Origin: CAWUFC02 sp963921335
Lineage (GTDB): Bacteria > Pseudomonadota > Gammaproteobacteria > Pseudomonadales > Halieaceae
Direction: 5' to 3'
Assembly: GCA_963921335.3 (NCBI GenBank)
Contig: CAWUFC020000001.1
Coordinates: 1,736,001-1,800,000 of the forward strand
Length of the DNA stretch: 64,000 bases
Part shown: piece after piece, positions 46,423-55,620 of the stretch
Position numbering within the stretch: position 1 is the stretch's first letter
How the letters are laid out: the number at the start of each line of letters is the position of its first letter
The notes under the pieces: generated by a model
Told to the model about the DNA's origin: nothing
What the model saw: only the letters and a program-made list of their open reading frames with translations
Database searches by the model: none
Made by a program: the position numbers and the translations under genes

Positions 46423-47583
46423 ATGGGCGATCGCAAGGGACATCTTCTACTACTTGAACACGACGCAGCGGCGGCGGAAATCATCGCTGAGCGTCTGGCG
46501 TTGCGCGGTTACTATGTTGAGATCGTCTCTGAGGTGGATCCTGCCCTGGACGCTGACATCGACGAAGATGTGGACGTGGTGCTGTGCGATATTGCCATGC
46601 CGGGTATCTCCTGGGACAGCGTGCTGAAAGTGCTGGCCGAACGGCAGCAGGAAATCACCGCGCTGATGCTGTCGGCTGAACCTGACCAGATGCAGGTTAT
46701 GACGGCCTTGCGGCTGGGTTTCAGTGATTATTTCGCTCTGCCCATCGATGATTGGGACGCACTGTATACATCGATTGATCGCTGTATGGCCCAGCGCGCG
46801 CTGCAGCGCGAGAACCAGGCCTATCGCCGCAGGCTGGAGGGCAATGTCAGAGTTCTCGAGCAGGACCAGCAGGCGGGTCGCCATGTGCAAATGCGAATGC
46901 TGCCGGAATCACCCCTGCGCCTTGGCGACTACGTGTTCAGTCATTCCGTGATTCCCTCTCTCTACCTCAGTGGAGATTTCACGGACTACTTCCTGGTGGG
47001 AGACAGTCATGTCGCCTTTGTCATTGCCGATGTGTCGGGGCATGGCTCTTCGTCAGCCTTTGTCACAGTACTGCTGAAGAACCTGTTTGCGCGCAAGCGC
47101 TCTGATTACATCCACCGCGACGATGACACGATTCTCAATCCGACCGAGATGCTCGCTCGCGCCAACCGCGATCTGCTCGATCTGGCAATCGGCAAGTTTG
47201 CCACCCTGATCGTGGGGGTGATTGAACTGGCCAGCAACAGCCTGCGTTACAGTATTGCCGGGCATCTGCCCCTGCCGGTGCTTGTCTCCGATGGCGGTGC
47301 CAGCTACCTTGAGGGTGAGGGGGCCGCGGTGGGAATCATGGAAGATGCCGAGTACAGGGAATACCAGATTCAGCTGCCCGACCAGTTTATGCTGGCCTTG
47401 TTTACCGATGGCATTCTCGAAATTCTCCCTCCCGATAACCTCGTTGAGAAAGAGAAGTACTTTCTCGAGGTATTCGATGCCGCAGCAGAAACCCCCGAGC
47501 AGGTGGTGGTGCAGTTGGGCCTGGATCGGGTCAGTGATGCCCCCGATGACATTGCCGCCATGTTTATTGGCAAGGTGAACTGA
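46423..47583 (+). CDS. rssB: RssB-like response regulator with PP2C phosphatase domain
   Basis: A 386-residue protein: receiver domain (residues 6-125, phospho-acceptor D56 in VVLCDIAMPG), a coiled-coil linker, and a PP2C/SpoIIE-type phosphatase domain (about 170-386; ADVSGHGSSSAF, FTDGILEI, PDDIAAMF). The Asp residues of the phosphatase metal site are present, unlike E. coli RssB. The usual Lys-Pro pair of the receiver reads Leu-Pro (FALPIDDW), so phosphoryl signalling may be altered. It is followed at once by a STAS protein, forming a partner switch; in P. aeruginosa the equivalent RssB-RssC pair affects RpoS. Confidence 0.85.
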   Translation: MGDRKGHLLLLEHDAAAAEIIAERLALRGYYVEIVSEVDPALDADIDEDVDVVLCDIAMPGISWDSVLKVLAERQQEITALMLSAEPDQMQVMTALRLGFSDYFALPIDDWDALYTSIDRCMAQRALQRENQAYRRRLEGNVRVLEQDQQAGRHVQMRMLPESPLRLGDYVFSHSVIPSLYLSGDFTDYFLVGDSHVAFVIADVSGHGSSSAFVTVLLKNLFARKRSDYIHRDDDTILNPTEMLARANRDLLDLAIGKFATLIVGVIELASNSLRYSIAGHLPLPVLVSDGGASYLEGEGAAVGIMEDAEYREYQIQLPDQFMLALFTDGILEILPPDNLVEKEKYFLEVFDAAAETPEQVVVQLGLDRVSDAPDDIAAMFIGKVN

Positions 47584-47585
47584 GC

Positions 47586-48062
47586 GTGGAAGGGCGGATA
47601 CTGGCAGCTGAGCACGACGGTGCTTATGCCCTGAAGATGACAGGGGATGTTCGAGTCAGCCTGTGTGCCGCCATTGAGGATTACCTGGACCGGATGTTCG
47701 AGGACAGCGGTTTTGAAAGTGTCGTTGTCGACCTGTGCGAAGCGGAAGGAATCGATAGCACAACCCTCGGCATACTGGCAAAACTGGCATTGCGCTCCCA
47801 GCAGGATTTTGGCTTCAAGCCGGTCATTTATTCCTGCGACCCCGCGATCAATCGCCTGCTACAGAGTATGGCCTTTCATCGGATTTTTGACATACGGGAA
47901 GAGGCCTGTGACAACCCTGACAGCATTAGGGAAGTTCCCGCTGTGTCCGAGGACATGGCCGCGGTAAAGAAGAAGGTGATTGAAGCGCACAGGGTGCTGA
48001 TGGATCTCAGCGAGGAAAACCGCGAGTGCTTTCAGGACCTTATGACGGCTCTGGAGCAGTAG
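47586..48062 (+). CDS. rssC: STAS-domain anti-anti-sigma-factor-like protein (RssC-like)
   Basis: A 158-residue protein with a SpoIIAA/STAS fold (about 1-105): SVVVDLCEAEGIDSTTLGILAKLAL contains the DST segment where the regulatory phosphorylatable Ser normally lies. A C-terminal helical extension (about 110-158) is present. It starts at GTG 47586, three bases after the rssB-like stop. Dephosphorylation by the neighbouring PP2C domain would switch its partner binding, by analogy with SpoIIE-SpoIIAA. The kinase/anti-sigma partner is not in the window. Confidence 0.82.
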   Translation: MEGRILAAEHDGAYALKMTGDVRVSLCAAIEDYLDRMFEDSGFESVVVDLCEAEGIDSTTLGILAKLALRSQQDFGFKPVIYSCDPAINRLLQSMAFHRIFDIREEACDNPDSIREVPAVSEDMAAVKKKVIEAHRVLMDLSEENRECFQDLMTALEQ

Positions 48063-48067
48063 TTACC

Positions 48068-48511
48068 TCAGAGTTCTGAAACTTCCAGCTTGAGGCGCAA
48101 AAAGTCCTTGTGTGACACGTGAATCAGATCGGCTACCTGTCTGATCAGTCGCTCTTCGTATTTATCCAGATCGCCATCCGCAAACGCGACTCGCCACATG
48201 GACTGAATCAGCAGTAATTTCTGTTCCTTCGTGTAGTGGTCATTGATCTGACGCGTGAACTCGTAGAGAGAGGTGGCCTTGTCGGCGGCATCTCCCGCCA
48301 GTTCGATCAGTTCGACAATTTCCTGTTGTGACAGACCCAGCGCTGCGTGAAGCACCACTTCCAGGGTACGTTGCTCCTCGGGCTCGACCACGTAGTCGGC
48401 GCGAGACATCTCGATGAGCAGCGCGGCAGCTGCCAGCTGCAGACGGTGCTGTAGCTCCGCCGGGTCTTCCTGCTCCGGTTTGGCAAACAGCGATTTCAGG
48501 GTCTCAATCAT
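48068..48511 (-). CDS. TerB-family (tellurite-resistance-like) protein
   Basis: A 147-residue all-helical protein of the TerB superfamily: RLQLAAAALLIEMSRADYVVEPEEQRTLEVVL and LLIQSMWRVAFADGDLDKYEERLIRQVADLI, the two halves with conserved acidic residues (AD-x-D). Despite the name, most members have unknown roles, often as metal-binding accessory proteins. Its start overlaps the tal stop by 8 bases, so it belongs to a dusA-tal-terB minus-strand operon. Confidence 0.85.
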   Translation of the reverse strand: MIETLKSLFAKPEQEDPAELQHRLQLAAAALLIEMSRADYVVEPEEQRTLEVVLHAALGLSQQEIVELIELAGDAADKATSLYEFTRQINDHYTKEQKLLLIQSMWRVAFADGDLDKYEERLIRQVADLIHVSHKDFLRLKLEVSEL

Positions 48512-49463
48512 GTTGGTCCCTCAATAGCGATTCCAGCTTGATCTGGTCGGCCACGAAATTGCGGATTCCTTCTGCCAGCTTTTCTGTCGCCATGGCGTCA
48601 GAGTTGAGTGCGAAGCGGAAGTCGGCCTGATCCAATTGTAGGCGATCCTCGTCGCTGCTGCCTGAGCCCGGTGACAGCTGCCGGGGCAGCTCGCCATGGT
48701 CTGCTGCCAGCTCTGACAATAACTGGGGAGAGATGGTCAGCCTGTCACAGCCTGCCAGGGCCTCAATTTCACCACAATTGCGAAAGCTGGCGCCCATCAC
48801 AATGGTTTGATACCCGTGCTGTTTATAGTAGTTGTAAATGCGCGTGACAGACTGGACACCCGGGTCATCGAAGGGGTTTTGCATATCAAGCTCTGTGTTG
48901 GCTTTATACCAATCCAGGATGCGACCGACGAAGGGCGATATCAGGTAAACGCCGGCGTCGGCACAGGCTGCGGCCTGGCCAAAGCCAAACAACAGGGTCA
49001 GGTTGCAGTTGATCCCTTCCTTCTCCAACTGGCGCGCCGCTTCAATGCCCTCCCAGGTGGCCGCAATTTTTATCAATATGCGTTCGCGGGGAATATCGCG
49101 CTGCTCGTAGAGGTCAATCAGCTTGCGCGCCCTGGCCATGGTGGCATGGCTATCAAAGGACAAGCGTGCGTCCACTTCCGTAGATACCCGCCCAGGCACA
49201 ATTTCCAGGATTTCCGCGCCGATAGCGACAGCCAGCAGGTCGCAACAATAGGCCATCTGTTCGCTGTTGCTGCCGGACTCGCTGGCAGCCTGTTGCCGGG
49301 CCTGGTCGAGTAACGACTGGTAGTGGGGCAGTTGTGCCGCTTTCAGCAGCAGTGACGGGTTGGTGGTGGCATCTTGCGGAGCGAACTGCCTGATCGCTTC
49401 AATGTCGCCGGTGTCGGCCACCACCAGTGTCATGGCCTTGAGTTGATCGAGCTTGTTGCTCAT
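48504..49463 (-). CDS. tal: Transaldolase B
   Basis: A 319-residue class I transaldolase of the pentose phosphate pathway (sedoheptulose 7-phosphate + glyceraldehyde 3-phosphate to erythrose 4-phosphate + fructose 6-phosphate). The Schiff-base lysine is in ILIKIAATWEG and the N-terminal DATTNPSLLL signature is present. Its start overlaps the dusA stop (ATGA) and it overlaps the terB gene, so they are translationally coupled. Confidence 0.96.
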   Translation of the reverse strand: MSNKLDQLKAMTLVVADTGDIEAIRQFAPQDATTNPSLLLKAAQLPHYQSLLDQARQQAASESGSNSEQMAYCCDLLAVAIGAEILEIVPGRVSTEVDARLSFDSHATMARARKLIDLYEQRDIPRERILIKIAATWEGIEAARQLEKEGINCNLTLLFGFGQAAACADAGVYLISPFVGRILDWYKANTELDMQNPFDDPGVQSVTRIYNYYKQHGYQTIVMGASFRNCGEIEALAGCDRLTISPQLLSELAADHGELPRQLSPGSGSSDEDRLQLDQADFRFALNSDAMATEKLAEGIRNFVADQIKLESLLRDQHD

Positions 49464-50488
49464 GCGTTGAGAGTCTCCGTAGTGTTCTGGCTGTGCGTCC
49501 TTTGCCGTTCTACAAGCGCTAGCGCATCCTGCAACACGGTGAGGTCCGCGCCTTTGCGAAAGGCGTTTTCGCTGATGTGGCGGCGGAACTTGCGTGCGCC
49601 GGGTACGTTCTGGAACAGGCCCAGTATATGCCGTGTAATATGGTGCAGTGAGGCCCCTGCCGACATTTGTTGGTCAATATAGGGCATGAGTTCTCTGAGT
49701 ACTGCAGCGCGTGAGGCTACCGGCGCGGTACCGCCGAACAGCGTGTTATCGACGTCTGCCAGCAGGTAAGGGTTTTGATAAGCCTCCCGGCCCAGCATTA
49801 CACCGTCCACCTTCTGCAAATGGGTTTGCGATTCCTCGAGGCTGGTAATGCCGCCATTGATGACAATACAGAGCTGCGGACAGTCTCGCTTCAAACGATA
49901 GACCCAGTCGTAATGCAATGGAGGGATTTCCCGGTTCTCCTTGGGACTCAGGCCCTGTAACCAGGCCTTGCGAGCATGCACAATAAACACCTCGCAGCCG
50001 GATTCCGCTACCGTCAGCACAAAATCCAGCATTTCTTGATAGGACTCCATGTCGTCGATGCCGATGCGATGCTTGACGGTGACAGGCAGCTCGCAGGCTG
50101 ACAGCATGGCGGACAGGCAGTCTCTGACCAGTTCAGGTTCTGCCATCAGGCAAGCGCCAAAACGACCGGACTGAACCCGATCTGATGGACAGCCGCAATT
50201 CAGGTTTACTTCGTCGTAACCCCATTCCTCGGCCCAGCGAGCGCAGCGCGCCAGTTCTGCGGGATTGCTTCCTCCCAATTGCAGCGCGATAGGGTGTTCT
50301 TCGTCGTTGAAGCGCAGGAAACGATCCCGATCGCCATGGATCAGTGCGCCGGTGGTGACCATTTCCGTATACAGCAGAGCCTGTTTGCTGAGCAGGCGCC
50401 AAAAATAGCGACAGTGGCGATCAGACCAGTCCATCATTGGGGCAATACAGAAACGATGTGAGAGGCTGTGGCTCACAGAGTTATACAA
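49460..50488 (-). CDS. dusA: tRNA-dihydrouridine(20/20a) synthase
   Basis: A 342-residue flavoprotein that reduces U20/U20a in the D-loop of tRNA. Signatures include APMMDWSDRHCR at the start and the catalytic Cys in NLNCGCPSDRVQSGRFGACLM, and the KHRIGIDD and INGGI FMN-binding segments. It heads the minus-strand dusA-tal-terB operon. The start at 50488 follows the conserved HRFCIAPMMD region at a usual distance. Confidence 0.95.
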   Translation of the reverse strand: MYNSVSHSLSHRFCIAPMMDWSDRHCRYFWRLLSKQALLYTEMVTTGALIHGDRDRFLRFNDEEHPIALQLGGSNPAELARCARWAEEWGYDEVNLNCGCPSDRVQSGRFGACLMAEPELVRDCLSAMLSACELPVTVKHRIGIDDMESYQEMLDFVLTVAESGCEVFIVHARKAWLQGLSPKENREIPPLHYDWVYRLKRDCPQLCIVINGGITSLEESQTHLQKVDGVMLGREAYQNPYLLADVDNTLFGGTAPVASRAAVLRELMPYIDQQMSAGASLHHITRHILGLFQNVPGARKFRRHISENAFRKGADLTVLQDALALVERQRTHSQNTTETLNA

Positions 50489-50586
50489 AAGTACTAATTA
50501 ATCAGGGGACGGCAGTGTACCAGTTTGCAGCCTCAAGGTGATCGGGTAGACTGGCAAATTGGTCAGGCCAATTTATTTGAGGTGTT

Positions 50587-53500
50587 ATGGCAGCCCGCTT
50601 ATCAATTCTTGCTGTGCTGCTGCTAATGTTCGTAGCGGCAGCCTGGCAAATACAAAACGAATCGCGAGGTGAGTTGGAACCCGGTTTCGTATCGCTGTTT
50701 GACGGCCGCAGCCTCGAGGGCTGGCTCACAGTGGGCGGGGAATCTACCTTTCATGTAGATTCCCGGGAAATCGTGGGTACGCACGGCCCTGGTGAAAACA
50801 CATTTCTGCGCACCGACAAGACCTACAGCGACTTTATCCTGAAGCTGCAGTTTCGGTGGGACGAGCCCGGTAATTCGGGGATCATGCTGCGCGGTCAGCA
50901 ACGGGATGGTGATGGTCGCGTTTACGGTTACCAGAGTGAACTCGACGATGGTGAGCGCGCCTGGTCGGGCGGTATCTATGACGAGGCGCGGCGGGGATGG
51001 CTGCAAACCCTTGAAGGTCGTGATGAGGCTCGTGCCGCGATCAGGCTGGATGACTGGAACGACATCCGCATTGAGGCGCGTGGGACATCTATTAAGACCT
51101 TCATCAATGAAGTGCCGGTTGCGGATCTTGTCGACGGTATGGACGCGGAAGGCTTTATTGCACTGCAGGTGCACTCGGGCAATCGAGGGATCATGCGTTG
51201 GCGCAATATTCGGATCCAGGAATTGCCTCCCGTAACCGCGCTCGGCGTTGCGCTGGATCGCCTGGAAGAATGGCAGCTGCGTGCTGTCGATGATATCCAA
51301 TGGCAGGATGGCGCGCTGTCACTGCGTGGCGAGGAGGGTGAGGCCAGCAGCCGCCGGCAGTTTGGTGATGCCCAGTTCTCCTTTGACCTGGCCTTGTGCG
51401 ATCAGCCCCAGCGCTTGCGTGTGCGCAGTCGACCTCACGATCAGCAATTTGCTGAGCTTGAAATCAGCCGCCAGCGCGCCCAGGCCCGGGTGGGTACCGA
51501 TGGTGCCGTGGAAGAGTTTGAACCGGTCGACTTAACCGGGGAAGACAGTGCCAGTATCAGCCTGCTGGCTCAGGGTGATGCGGTGGTGATCACGGTCGAT
51601 GAACAGGAAGTGCTGCGCTGGGATGAGCCTGGCCTGCCCGATCGCGGCCGCTTCAGCCTGGCACCGGGGGGCTGCGCCGAGGGCTTGCAGCTGCAGAACT
51701 TTGCCTGGCTGGATCTCAACGGTGGTAGTCGCGAGCCGAAGTTCTACGAAAGTCTGGATACTGAACCGGCGCCGGTGCTGACACCAGAGCAGGCACTTGC
51801 AGACTTTGTGGTGCCTGACGACTTTGTGGTTGAGCTGGTGGCCGCCGAGCCTCTGGTAGGCGACCCGGTCGCGATGGACTGGGATGAGCACGGCCGCCTG
51901 TACGTGGTTGAAATGCGGGGGTTCATGCCGGACGCCTACGGCACCGGGCAGGAAGAACCGGTGGGCAGAATTGTGCGCCTGACTGATACCGACGGCGACG
52001 GCGCAATGGATGACAGTGAAGTCTTTCTCGATAAGCTCGTCAATCCACGCGCAGTGGCAGTGACCAATGACGGTGTGTTGGTGGCAGAACCGCCCGCCCT
52101 GTGGCTGTGTGAAATGCCCAACAAAGACAGTGTCTGTGACAGCAAGCGCAATCTGGGTGATTACGGTACAGCGCCCGAGGGCACCAGCATCGAGCACCTG
52201 GAGAATGGTTTGATGTTCGGTCTGGACAACTGGTTGGTGAGTGCAAAGTCCGATCGTGAACTGCGCATTGTGGATGGCGAGCTCCAGCAGCGAGGCACCA
52301 ACTTCCGTGGTCAATGGGGCATTAGCAAGGACAATTACGGGCGCATCTTTTCCAACAACAATTCCAATTTTATTAGCGCAGACTTCTTCGCCGCGGAGGA
52401 CCTGTTGCAGTCCGGCGTACCCCTTGAGGGTGGTGGTTTGTCTTATGTGCTGACCGCGCCTGAAGAAGTGTTCAGCATCCGCGTTAACCCGGGCGTAAAC
52501 CGGGCTTATCTCGACGACACCCTGCGTGAGGATGGCCGCCTACGCAATGCTACTGCGGTGAGCGGGCTGGCGGTTTATCGAGGAGACCAGTTCCCCATCG
52601 AGTATCGTAACGATGTCTTTGTGCCTGAGCCTGGTGCCAATGTGGTGGCACGCTTCACGCTGTCCGAGCAGGATCTGGCGTTAAGCGCGGAACATCAGTT
52701 GTACCCGGATGAGCGTTGGGGGCAGCGCGAGTTCATGGGTAGCACTGATGAACGTTTCCGCCCGGTTGATGCCCACATTGGGCCCGACGGCGCTTTGTAC
52801 ATCATTGATATGTACCGGGGCATCATCCAGGAACAGCATTTTCTGACTGAAGAATTACGCGAGCAGATCTTCCAGCGCGAGCTGGAAACCCCTATTGGTT
52901 ATGGTCGCATCTGGCGGGTACGACATCGCGAGGGTAGAGCGGGCCAGGTGGCCAGTTCCCTGGGTGATGCCAGCAGCATGGAACTGGTACTGGCGCTTTT
53001 CGATCCCAACGGCTGGGTGCGCGATACCGCCCAGCGTCTATTGCTGGCGCGCCCGGATGAGGCCCGCGCGGAGTTAGCCAAGGTGGTCAGCGCCGAGAGT
53101 ACCTATGCGGCGATTCACGCCCTGTGGACGCTGCACGGGCGCGGCCAACTTGATCGCGAATTGTTGCTGGCCGGTATCGCCAAAGGCGATGCGCGCAGGA
53201 CGCAACAGGCGTTGCGCGCGGGCCGCGGTCTGCTTCAGGCAGAGGATCTGCTTGCCGTGGGCACTGATGAAGTGATGCTTGCCATGCAGGTGGCCTTCAG
53301 CTTGGGCGATTACAGCGACTCCACCCAGGTGCGAGCGCGATTGCGTGAACTGTTGCTATCGCATCCAGAGTCGGAGCTCGTCAGCCAGGCGGTGATTCGA
53401 GCCAGTGTTGGGCATGAGTTACCCATGCTGGAAGAAATGATGGCGGACACCGAGTTTGCCGAAGGAGCGTCTTCGGCAAAATTATTTTCTCAACTCACTG

Positions 53501-54471
53501 CGTCAGCCTATCGCAGTTTGCGTGGTGATCTCAGCAGTACCGAGGAAGCGCCGAGCGAGCTGCCGGAGATTCTGGCACTGGCTGCCTCTCGCGCCGGTGA
53601 GCAGGAGTGGCAGCAGATTGCCATGTTGCAAGGCCTCAATCGAGTCAGTACCAGTAGCGGTTTTCAGCCCGCCCGTTTGCCACAAGCGCCGCCCATCTTT
53701 ACTGACACTGAAATCGACGGAGACTCACCACTATGGGCAGCACGCCTGCAGGGTCGCCGCGCCTATACATGGCCCGGCGACGAATTGGCTGCTGGTGTGA
53801 CACCGCTCAGTCCAGATCAGCTGGCACTAATGCAGCAGGGCGAAGCATTTTATGCGGGTTGTGCCACCTGTCATGGACGCGATGGCAAAGGTGTTGCCGG
53901 TCTGGCGCCAGCTCTGGCCGACGCTTCCTGGGTGACCGGGCCGCCCGAATGGCTGGGCCGCATTATTTTGCAGGGCATGACGGGCCCGGTCGAAGTTAAC
54001 GGTGAAGTGTTTGATGGTGTGATGCCGCCCCACGGGCAGCAGCCGCAGCTGGACGATGCCACTTTGGCTGGCCTGATGACGTATTTGCGCCGCAGTTGGG
54101 GCCACACTGCTGATCCGGTCACGGTGTCACAGGTTGCCGCGATCCGGGAAGCCAGCGGCGGACGCAGCGCACCCTGGACCGTGGCTGAACTGGAACAAGT
54201 GCCCTATGACCGTGGTTTCGCCCGTTTTGCCGGAAAATACAAAGTGTCATTCATTACCATGAGTGTGTATGAACAGGATGGTGACCTGTACATCGAAGTA
54301 CCCATGTACGGTGGCGGTAAGATGACTCCCGAATCAGACACGGTGTTCTCGGGCTCGGCGGGCAGCGAGACTGTCCGGGTTGAGTTTGTTGTCGAGGAGG
54401 ACGGATCGGTGCCCAAGTTCATCATGCATCGCCAGGGGCAGAAGTTTCCTGTCAGTCGGGTTGAGGGCTGA
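50587..54471 (+). CDS. Multidomain DUF1080 / PVC-type dehydrogenase / HEAT / cytochrome c protein
   Basis: A 1294-residue secreted or membrane-anchored protein. A signal/anchor helix (6-21) is followed by a DUF1080 (3-keto-glycoside hydrolase-like) beta-sandwich (about 37-215; LFDGRSLEGW, DEPGNSGIMLRGQ). A second sandwich (about 225-380) precedes a PVC-type glucose/sorbosone dehydrogenase-like propeller (about 405-780; VAMDWDEHGRLYVVEMRGF, DTDGDGAMDDSEVF, ALYIIDMYRGIIQEQH). Then come HEAT-like helices (about 790-1040), a cytochrome c domain with heme motif C1092-ATC-H (CATCHGRDGKG) and a C-terminal small domain. Such fusions are typical of Planctomycetes/Verrucomicrobia and unusual in a gammaproteobacterium. 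It probably oxidises a sugar in the periplasm and passes electrons to the heme. Confidence 0.85.
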   Translation: MAARLSILAVLLLMFVAAAWQIQNESRGELEPGFVSLFDGRSLEGWLTVGGESTFHVDSREIVGTHGPGENTFLRTDKTYSDFILKLQFRWDEPGNSGIMLRGQQRDGDGRVYGYQSELDDGERAWSGGIYDEARRGWLQTLEGRDEARAAIRLDDWNDIRIEARGTSIKTFINEVPVADLVDGMDAEGFIALQVHSGNRGIMRWRNIRIQELPPVTALGVALDRLEEWQLRAVDDIQWQDGALSLRGEEGEASSRRQFGDAQFSFDLALCDQPQRLRVRSRPHDQQFAELEISRQRAQARVGTDGAVEEFEPVDLTGEDSASISLLAQGDAVVITVDEQEVLRWDEPGLPDRGRFSLAPGGCAEGLQLQNFAWLDLNGGSREPKFYESLDTEPAPVLTPEQALADFVVPDDFVVELVAAEPLVGDPVAMDWDEHGRLYVVEMRGFMPDAYGTGQEEPVGRIVRLTDTDGDGAMDDSEVFLDKLVNPRAVAVTNDGVLVAEPPALWLCEMPNKDSVCDSKRNLGDYGTAPEGTSIEHLENGLMFGLDNWLVSAKSDRELRIVDGELQQRGTNFRGQWGISKDNYGRIFSNNNSNFISADFFAAEDLLQSGVPLEGGGLSYVLTAPEEVFSIRVNPGVNRAYLDDTLREDGRLRNATAVSGLAVYRGDQFPIEYRNDVFVPEPGANVVARFTLSEQDLALSAEHQLYPDERWGQREFMGSTDERFRPVDAHIGPDGALYIIDMYRGIIQEQHFLTEELREQIFQRELETPIGYGRIWRVRHREGRAGQVASSLGDASSMELVLALFDPNGWVRDTAQRLLLARPDEARAELAKVVSAESTYAAIHALWTLHGRGQLDRELLLAGIAKGDARRTQQALRAGRGLLQAEDLLAVGTDEVMLAMQVAFSLGDYSDSTQVRARLRELLLSHPESELVSQAVIRASVGHELPMLEEMMADTEFAEGASSAKLFSQLTASAYRSLRGDLSSTEEAPSELPEILALAASRAGEQEWQQIAMLQGLNRVSTSSGFQPARLPQAPPIFTDTEIDGDSPLWAARLQGRRAYTWPGDELAAGVTPLSPDQLALMQQGEAFYAGCATCHGRDGKGVAGLAPALADASWVTGPPEWLGRIILQGMTGPVEVNGEVFDGVMPPHGQQPQLDDATLAGLMTYLRRSWGHTADPVTVSQVAAIREASGGRSAPWTVAELEQVPYDRGFARFAGKYKVSFITMSVYEQDGDLYIEVPMYGGGKMTPESDTVFSGSAGSETVRVEFVVEEDGSVPKFIMHRQGQKFPVSRVEG

Positions 54472-54474
54472 GCT

Positions 54475-55620
54475 GTGGGGGCCGGTGTTCGACTCGGCGT
54501 GATTGGCCTGGGCAATATTGGCCAGCAACACCTCGGCCATATTCGCTCAGGCGCGGTGCAGGGATGTGAGGTCACCGCGCTGTGCGCAAGACAACCCAGC
54601 GTCTTGGCAGCGGAGACCGGTGCAACGCAGTTTGCCGATTACCGCGAGATGATTGATTCCGGGTTGGTCGACGCGGTCCTGGTAGCGACGCCGACGCAGT
54701 CCCATCGCGATATTGGCATGTATGCGCTGGAACGCGGTCTGCATGTACTGATGGAAAAACCGCTGGGCCTGTCCGTGGGTCAGGCTGCAGAGATGGTCGA
54801 CACCGCCGGTGATCAGGTGTTTGCCCTGATGCTGAACCAGCGACTCGATCCGGTTTTTGTCGACATGAAAACACTGCTGGATGAGGAAAGACTGGGTCCC
54901 ATTCAGCGCACCAGTTGGACCATGACCAACTGGTTCAGGCCCGAGGTCTATTTCCAGGTCAGCGACTGGCGTGCGACCTGGGTTGGGGAGGGCGGCGGTT
55001 TGCTGCTGAACCAGTGCATCCACAATCTGGATATCTTTCAATGGCTCTGCGGCATGCCCGTTCGAGTGAACGGCTTTTGCGGCTTTGGGCGATACCACGA
55101 CATTGAGGTGGAGGATGAAGCTACCGCCTATTTCGAATATACCAGTGGCGCTACCGGAACCTTTGTTGGCTCTACGGGCGAGGTGCCCGGCGTGAACCGG
55201 CTCGATATTGTGGGCGACCTGGGCATGCTCAGCTATGACGGCGAGCGCCTTTTGCACACTCGTAACGAACCGGGCACTGTGGCCTACAATGGCAGTACAC
55301 GAGATATGTTTGGCCAGCCTGAAACCGTCACTCAGGACATTACGCCAAAGGGTGGCGTCAATCAGCACGCGCTGGTGATCCAGAATTTTGTGAATGCCGT
55401 TACCAGTGGTGAAGACCTCATCGCACCAGCAGCCGAGGGCTTGCATTCACTGTCGCTGGCAAATGCCATCCTGCTGTCCAGCTGGGAGGGCGCTGCCGTA
55501 GAGATGCCTCTGGATCCCGTCCACTACGAACATGCTCTGGCGCATCGGTTGGCGAGCTCCAGTCTGCGCGAAAAAGCAGATTTGGAAGTCAATGTAGATA
55601 TGGATAAATCCTACCGATGA
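54475..55620 (+). CDS. Gfo/Idh/MocA-family oxidoreductase
   Basis: A 381-residue NAD(P)-dependent sugar (or glycoside) dehydrogenase. The N-terminal Rossmann motif is RLGVIGLGNIGQQH and the EKP motif is present (LMEKPLGLSV); the C-terminal domain is the usual open beta-sheet. It starts at a GTG 4 bases after the fusion gene and overlaps the transporter gene downstream (ATGA), so it belongs to one transcript. By context it may oxidise or reduce the C3 position of a glycoside handled by the DUF1080 protein (inference). Confidence 0.9.
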   Translation: MGAGVRLGVIGLGNIGQQHLGHIRSGAVQGCEVTALCARQPSVLAAETGATQFADYREMIDSGLVDAVLVATPTQSHRDIGMYALERGLHVLMEKPLGLSVGQAAEMVDTAGDQVFALMLNQRLDPVFVDMKTLLDEERLGPIQRTSWTMTNWFRPEVYFQVSDWRATWVGEGGGLLLNQCIHNLDIFQWLCGMPVRVNGFCGFGRYHDIEVEDEATAYFEYTSGATGTFVGSTGEVPGVNRLDIVGDLGMLSYDGERLLHTRNEPGTVAYNGSTRDMFGQPETVTQDITPKGGVNQHALVIQNFVNAVTSGEDLIAPAAEGLHSLSLANAILLSSWEGAAVEMPLDPVHYEHALAHRLASSSLREKADLEVNVDMDKSYR

